The position numbers and the translations under genes were made by a program. A model generated the notes under the pieces. The model made no database searches, had not been told where the DNA came from, and saw nothing but the letters and a program-made list of their open reading frames with translations. This document shows, in pieces, positions 6,871 to 11,131 of a stretch of DNA of 11,131 nt (the stretch's first letter is position 1; each line of letters begins with the position of its first letter). Origin of the DNA: Candidatus Aegiribacteria sp. (lineage in GTDB: Bacteria; Fermentibacterota; Fermentibacteria; Fermentibacterales; JCC-6); assembly GCA_030642525.1 (NCBI GenBank), contig DAOWNO010000033.1:1-11131 (forward strand), written 5' to 3'.

Positions 6871-8019
6871 TTAATCAAGAACGTTTCTGTAAATATCCAT
6901 TGTCCGGCGTGCAGTTTCTTTCCACGAGAAGCGCTTTGCCTGATCGAAACCCTTCTGTCGTAATTCATCTCCAATAGAAGGATTTGATACAATATTTTCC
7001 ATAGCGGAAGAGATATCATCAACGCTGTATGGATCAACCAGTATTGCCGCATCACCAGCCACTTCAGGCATGCAGGATACATTAGAAGTAATAACCGGGC
7101 AGCCGCACCGCATTGCCTCAATGATCGGAAGCCCGAATCCCTCGTCGAGTGAAGGAAATAGAAACGTGACCGCTGAAGAGTAGAGTCTCACCAGTTCTTC
7201 TTCTGATACACTGTCGAGTACAATGATATTCGGCAGAGACAGAGCATTCCTGTTTCTTTCTCTGAAATCCGACAGGTGGCTGGCAACACCGGTCAACACC
7301 AGAACAAGGAAGTATTTTTTCTTTTGCGCCTCCGGCAGCGCAAGATATGCTTCAAGAACCCTGTCCAGGTTCTTTCGGGGATACGCGCTTCCTACATACA
7401 GAAAATATAAAGTCCCTTCGGGCAGCACTTTTCTCAGTGATTCCTGCGGAGATTTCCTGTTCTGCCTGAACCCGGATCCAGCAGCAAGCAAAACAACTTT
7501 AACCTTTTCCCTGACATCCGGATATAAACCGCACAGCTGATTCGCCGTATACTCCGTTGGAACGATAATCGCTTTTGATTCCTCCAGAATGAAGGTGATG
7601 TTGGAATCGAATTCCTTTTTCGCATCTTCCCCCTGATAATCATCCAGAGTGAGTGGAAAAAGGTCCTGAACGGTAATGATACTGTTACGTACACCTGTTC
7701 TTTCCGCGAAAGGCTTTGTGATATGCAGGATATCGAAACTGTTTGCGTGGTGTCTGATGATCATCGATCTCAAAAAAAGAATCAGGCTTATGAAAGAAGA
7801 GCCAAGAGCCAGCCGGTTCGGAAGCACAGATCTGATTTCAAGGTTATGGTGAACACCAAATTCCTGTTTCAGTCTCCTCTTCCTTGATTTACTGAACGTG
7901 GAAAGCAGCACAAATTGATCTTCCGGAAATTCCTGAAGCAGATGCCTTATCAATTCTCTTGAATATGTATGAATGCCGCAGTAACCTGAGATTCCTGATG
8001 CATCGAACCCAATTTTCAT
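6871..8019 (-). CDS. Glycosyltransferase family 4 (GT-B fold), copy 2
   Basis: This 382-residue protein moves a sugar from a nucleotide donor to an envelope-glycan acceptor at the cytoplasmic face of the membrane; donor and acceptor are unknown. The N-terminal acceptor domain begins MKIGFDASGISG with a Gly-rich loop, and ITVQDLFPLT (115-124) ends its active-site strand. The C-terminal donor domain has YVGSAYPRKN (208-217, K216) and the GT4 signature DEGFGLPIIEAM (292-303), where E293 and E301 form the E-x7-E motif. TSNVSCMPEVAGDAAILVDP follows, typical of mannosyl- or rhamnosyltransferase-like GT4 enzymes. At position 118 this copy has Gln where the neighbouring paralogue has His. ATG 8019 follows GGGAG with a 7-base gap and lies 26 bp after the previous stop. 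It is the last gene of the operon. Family call firm, specificity unknown. Confidence 0.93.
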   Translation of the reverse strand: MKIGFDASGISGYCGIHTYSRELIRHLLQEFPEDQFVLLSTFSKSRKRRLKQEFGVHHNLEIRSVLPNRLALGSSFISLILFLRSMIIRHHANSFDILHITKPFAERTGVRNSIITVQDLFPLTLDDYQGEDAKKEFDSNITFILEESKAIIVPTEYTANQLCGLYPDVREKVKVVLLAAGSGFRQNRKSPQESLRKVLPEGTLYFLYVGSAYPRKNLDRVLEAYLALPEAQKKKYFLVLVLTGVASHLSDFRERNRNALSLPNIIVLDSVSEEELVRLYSSAVTFLFPSLDEGFGLPIIEAMRCGCPVITSNVSCMPEVAGDAAILVDPYSVDDISSAMENIVSNPSIGDELRQKGFDQAKRFSWKETARRTMDIYRNVLD

Positions 8020-8045
8020 TCCGAATCTCCCATTCGCCGGTAATC

Positions 8046-9182
8046 CTATTCCAAAGAAGCGTCAACTGCTTTGCTGTAAATATTCATTGTCTCTCGAGCA
8101 GCCTTTTCCCAAGAGAATCTGCGTGCCTGATCTGCCCCCTGGTTCCGGAGTTCTTCTCTCTTCTCCTCCGAGCAGGCAAGCAGCTTCATCGCCGATCTGA
8201 TGTCACCAACTGACTCGGGATCGACCAGAATTGCAGCATCTCCGGCTACTTCGGGAAGACTGGCGCAGTTTGATGTGATCACAGGACAGCCGCACTGCAT
8301 TGCCTCAAGCACGGGAAGCCCGAACCCCTCATCAAGCGATGGAAAAACCAGAGCGTCCGCTGAGGAGTAGAACTGGATGATATCACTCTGAGGTACATCT
8401 CTGAGTACATGAAGATATTCCTTTTCAGAGAAATCAGCTTCGAGGGAATTATGTCCGGATAAGACAAGTGCCAGGTGTACTTTTTCTCGAATTTCCACTT
8501 CGAGCTTATCATAAGCATCGATAATCCGCTGAAGATTCTTTCTGGAATCAACCCGGCCGACAAACAGGAAGTACCTGATTCTGCCAAGTCCATATCCTGA
8601 CAGGATGGAATCATCACGGTTCAATGGTTGAAACGTACTGTCAGCAGCTTCTGGAACAGCACAGATCATTCGAGCCCGGTTCGGATACAGTTTCTTTATC
8701 TCATCAGCGATGTATTGAGATGGAGTGATAACAGCTTCAGCCCGACGGAGAATTTGAGGTGTTTTCCGTTTGTAGAACCTGTTAAGACGTGAATTGCTCA
8801 GTTCATCTCTCGTAAGCGGAAACAAATCGTGAATAGTCACCGCGAATCTGCATGGATAACCGGCAGCGGAATAAGGATCAGTCAGGTGGACCAGATCCAG
8901 ATTACGCTCCAGTTTCCTCCAGTAGAGAGCCCCCAGAAGTCCTGACAGCCACCTGAGCCTGTCGCCCAACATTTTTGCGTGAGGCAGACCTGTGCATACT
9001 TCAACAGCTGGATACTTTTCGAACAGTCTCCGGAGTTTCTCTTTCTTCGAGCAGCTGTTTGTTGTGCACAAAATGAATTTGCCTTCCTGATATTCTGAAG
9101 CCAGAGCTTTAATAAGCTCCCTGGCATAGGTCTTGATACCTCCGTGCCCCAGAATATTCGTAGCGTCAAATCCAACCCTCAC
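8046..9182 (-). CDS. Glycosyltransferase family 4 (GT-B fold), copy 1
   Basis: This 378-residue enzyme is a close paralogue of the next gene, with the same domain order. Its motifs are MRVGFDATNILGHGG at the N-terminus, VTIHDLFPLT (115-124, H118), FVGRVDSRKN (207-216, K215) and the donor-site DEGFGLPVLEAM (284-295, E285 and E293). By family knowledge the His of the HD motif helps position the donor or reaction centre in many GT4 enzymes, and K215 with the second Glu of E-x7-E contacts the nucleotide sugar. The start is GTG 9182-9180, which overlaps the stop of the previous gene in a GTGA junction, so translation is probably coupled. It very likely acts in sequence with its neighbours on one glycan. 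The sugar transferred cannot be told from the sequence; WbaZ- or PimB-like mannosyltransferases are reasonable comparisons. Confidence 0.93.
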   Translation of the reverse strand: MRVGFDATNILGHGGIKTYARELIKALASEYQEGKFILCTTNSCSKKEKLRRLFEKYPAVEVCTGLPHAKMLGDRLRWLSGLLGALYWRKLERNLDLVHLTDPYSAAGYPCRFAVTIHDLFPLTRDELSNSRLNRFYKRKTPQILRRAEAVITPSQYIADEIKKLYPNRARMICAVPEAADSTFQPLNRDDSILSGYGLGRIRYFLFVGRVDSRKNLQRIIDAYDKLEVEIREKVHLALVLSGHNSLEADFSEKEYLHVLRDVPQSDIIQFYSSADALVFPSLDEGFGLPVLEAMQCGCPVITSNCASLPEVAGDAAILVDPESVGDIRSAMKLLACSEEKREELRNQGADQARRFSWEKAARETMNIYSKAVDASLE

Positions 9183-10264
9183 TGTATTCCTCTTCCGTCT
9201 TCAAGAATCTCCCGCACTGAGCTAATGACAACATCGGATCTTATGGATCCCAGGGATCTGTGATCTTCAGACACGAGAATTCTACTGCTTACACGCCAGG
9301 GATACCATTTGGGCAGGGTTGGATCAAAGGGCAGATACATCCCGACAACGGGAATTCCGCTCGCAGCTGCTAAATGGATAATGGAAGTATCGGGACTGAC
9401 AAGAAGACGAATATTGCGAATCAGTGCGGCGACATGAAGAACTGTAGGTGTAAGGGGTGAGAGAAGAGCAGCAGCTTCCGGAATGGCAATTGTGGAGGCC
9501 CGTTTCTTATGTTCAGGAGTATACAGAATCAATGGTTTCATTCCCAGAGACATGATCCCCCTGCATACTTCTCTGTACCTGTCCGATCCCCACCATCGGT
9601 TTTCTCCGCCTGCGGAGATGTTGATTGCGATGCAGTCCTCCGGCACAGCATCCAGTCCGTTCCAGAATCTTTCAGCAAAATCTGTTTCGATATCGGAAAG
9701 GGAAATCTTCCGTACAAGTTCTTCGGTTTCAATTTTTTTCCCGAGTCCGGAAAGCAGGCCCGAGAAAGCATCCATGATATGACCGTCCCGGGCAGCCTTC
9801 ACCCTTATATTGAATGGAAGTCTATTCTCCCTGTCTATGTGAAGTTTCCACTTTGCCCCTGAGAATGTCGCATAGATGAAGGAAGTAGTGGAATCGTGCA
9901 TGTGCATATCCACAACCGCATCCGGCATGAAATTCCTGGCTGCCAGCAGAGAGCGTATAAACCTCCCCGGAGATTTTTCATATGTGATTACACTGATATC
10001 CTTTTCGTACTTCAGGATAATACTGTTCGATTCTGAAGCTACAACAGTGATTGAAAGGCCGGGATGAATCTCCCTGAGTTTTCTCAGAAGAGGAAGGGTC
10101 ATTATCATATCCCCTATCCTGTCCTGTCTCATAATAAGAACTCTATCAATAGCTGTTCCATCAGGCAGAGATGGAAGGACGTTTGCCGCTGAAACTCCAG
10201 GAGCGATGATTCGGAACATCAGCTTTCTGCAGAAAACTTCAAGTTTCTTTAGAAATCCTGGCAT
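9179..10264 (-). CDS. Glycosyltransferase family 9, heptosyltransferase-like, copy 2
   Basis: This 361-residue protein belongs to the ADP-heptose:LPS heptosyltransferase family (WaaC/WaaF/WaaQ type, GT-B fold). RVLIMRQDRIGDMIMTLPLL (41-60) contains the conserved DxxGD loop that holds the catalytic Asp and the N-terminal acceptor site. The C-terminal donor site is VSPDTSIIHLAAASGIPVVG (289-308), the family's D-T-[GS]-x-x-H-x-A-A signature (D292, H297). The length is usual for the family. It probably adds a heptose or related sugar to an LPS core or another envelope glycan from the cytoplasmic side. ATG 10264-10262 has AAGGGAG only 3-4 bases upstream, which is short, but the next in-frame Met (residue 17) would remove predicted helix. 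It overlaps the previous gene by 16 bp and the next by 4 bp, so the genes are one transcription unit. The exact donor is inferred, not shown. Confidence 0.92.
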   Translation of the reverse strand: MPGFLKKLEVFCRKLMFRIIAPGVSAANVLPSLPDGTAIDRVLIMRQDRIGDMIMTLPLLRKLREIHPGLSITVVASESNSIILKYEKDISVITYEKSPGRFIRSLLAARNFMPDAVVDMHMHDSTTSFIYATFSGAKWKLHIDRENRLPFNIRVKAARDGHIMDAFSGLLSGLGKKIETEELVRKISLSDIETDFAERFWNGLDAVPEDCIAINISAGGENRWWGSDRYREVCRGIMSLGMKPLILYTPEHKKRASTIAIPEAAALLSPLTPTVLHVAALIRNIRLLVSPDTSIIHLAAASGIPVVGMYLPFDPTLPKWYPWRVSSRILVSEDHRSLGSIRSDVVISSVREILEDGRGIQ

Positions 10265-11131
10265 GATCTCCCTTCAACTCCGACCTTTTCAAGTAACCTT
10301 TCGATTGCTTCCTGAACATCCTCTGTTTCTATTTCTGCAACACTGCGAGGAGCACTTATGATTTCATTTGGTACTTTCCAGGGGTACCAGAGTGGTAAAT
10401 GACTCTCATTAGGACAATACAATCCAACGACCGGTACCCCTTGAGATGCCGCCACATGCACAATACCGGTATCAGGAGTGACGAAAATTCTGAAACTCTT
10501 CAGCAGAGCAGCTGCGTGGAGAATCGTCGGGCTGACCGGAGCGACCAGTGTTCCGGGTGAGAATGAAGCGATCTGTAAAGCATTCATATGTTCGAGTGGA
10601 GTTGACATCAGAATTGGAACGTGACCTGAAGAGTTCAGTCGGGAACAGAGTTCCCTGACCTTCAGCTCTCCCCACAGATGCCGCGGATCCCGGGTCGATA
10701 TGTTGATACCAATGGCTTTTCCTCGAAGTTCCAGGCCAGCTTCACGCCAGAATGCGTTTACGAATCCGATCTCTTCAGATGAAAGCCTGATTTCCCTGTC
10801 AAGTTCTGATTCATCGATATTCTTCCCGAGTCCTTCAAGAAGTATCCTTGTCAGATCGGCATAGTGATGCCTTCCTGGTGGCATCGGAACTCTCACTGAG
10901 AATGGCAGCCTGCCGTCTCTGTTGGATGCCGAAAGCCTCCATTCCGCACCTGAAACAACTCCATAGATGAATGATGTGGCGGAATCGTAATGCATTCTTG
11001 TATCAACGACAGCATCAGGTCTGAACCTTCTGGCTTCGAAAATGCTCTTGAGATAGATTGAGGGATCGCTGTCGTACAGTATAGTGTGAAAACCTTCTTC
11101 GTATTTCAGAAGTTGAATGTTACGCTTCGAA
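10249..11131 (-). CDS. Glycosyltransferase family 9, heptosyltransferase-like, copy 1 (5' end outside window)
   Basis: The frame is open from the right edge to a TAA at 10249. The 293 visible residues align along their length with the next gene's product from its residue 80 onward, so roughly the first 80 residues, with the DxxGD loop, are missing. A Met at 10995 is internal: the 45 codons before it match the paralogue (for example FRPDAVVD against FMPDAVVD). The donor-site signature is intact: FVTPDTGIVHVAASQGVPVV (fragment residues 216-235). The stretch LPLWYPWKV matches LPKWYPWRV in the sister. The segment NISTRDPRHLWG replaces NISAGGENRWWG, so the sugar-binding loop differs and the two enzymes may use different donors or acceptors. 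Its 3' end overlaps the following start by 16 bp. It likely acts just before its paralogue in building an envelope glycan. Confidence 0.9.
   Translation of the reverse strand, partial: SKRNIQLLKYEEGFHTILYDSDPSIYLKSIFEARRFRPDAVVDTRMHYDSATSFIYGVVSGAEWRLSASNRDGRLPFSVRVPMPPGRHHYADLTRILLEGLGKNIDESELDREIRLSSEEIGFVNAFWREAGLELRGKAIGINISTRDPRHLWGELKVRELCSRLNSSGHVPILMSTPLEHMNALQIASFSPGTLVAPVSPTILHAAALLKSFRIFVTPDTGIVHVAASQGVPVVGLYCPNESHLPLWYPWKVPNEIISAPRSVAEIETEDVQEAIERLLEKVGVEGRSCQDF

Overview
The window looks like chromosomal DNA from a Gram-negative bacterium, probably an uncultured or poorly described lineage. The evidence is a likely lipoprotein, a secreted protein with a Sec signal, two heptosyltransferase-family (GT9) enzymes of the kind used for LPS core or other cell-envelope glycans, dense gene packing and Shine-Dalgarno sites close to AGGAG. 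No rRNA, tRNA, insertion sequence, integrase or CRISPR array was seen. I cannot place the organism by sequence alone. The C-terminal domain of the secreted protein and the many unrecognised proteins recall candidate phyla of the FCB type, but that is a guess.

Left block (1-5394, all minus strand, so transcription runs right to left). A promoter-like site with a perfect TTGACA box and an overlapping 16-bp palindrome (5432-5460) precedes a probable operon. In order it encodes a 655-aa secreted protein ending in a domain that resembles the NADase-type glycan-binding (discoidin-like) domain, a 209-aa orphan protein with a coiled coil, a 352-aa acidic orphan protein whose start overlaps the previous stop by 17 bp, and a CPBP-family intramembrane protease starting 2 bp after the previous stop. 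After a 110-bp gap comes a probable lipoprotein with a GH-A-like (beta/alpha)8 glycoside hydrolase fold, cut off at the left edge.

Centre (5565-6590, plus strand). A divergently transcribed radical SAM protein with a C-terminal SPASM-type cysteine cluster. Its substrate is unknown.

Right block (6871-11131, minus strand). A tightly packed glycosyltransferase operon enters from beyond the right edge: GT9 (5' end missing), GT9, GT4, GT4. The first two pairs of neighbours overlap (16 bp and 4 bp) and the last two genes are 26 bp apart. The cluster looks like two tandem duplications, one of a GT9 gene and one of a GT4 gene, and most likely builds an envelope glycan. One GT4 copy has Gln where its sister has the His of the HD motif.

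The most novel-looking part is the operon at 1111-5394, where two orphan proteins sit between a secreted putative glycan-binding protein and a membrane protease. No function can be assigned to it from sequence alone.
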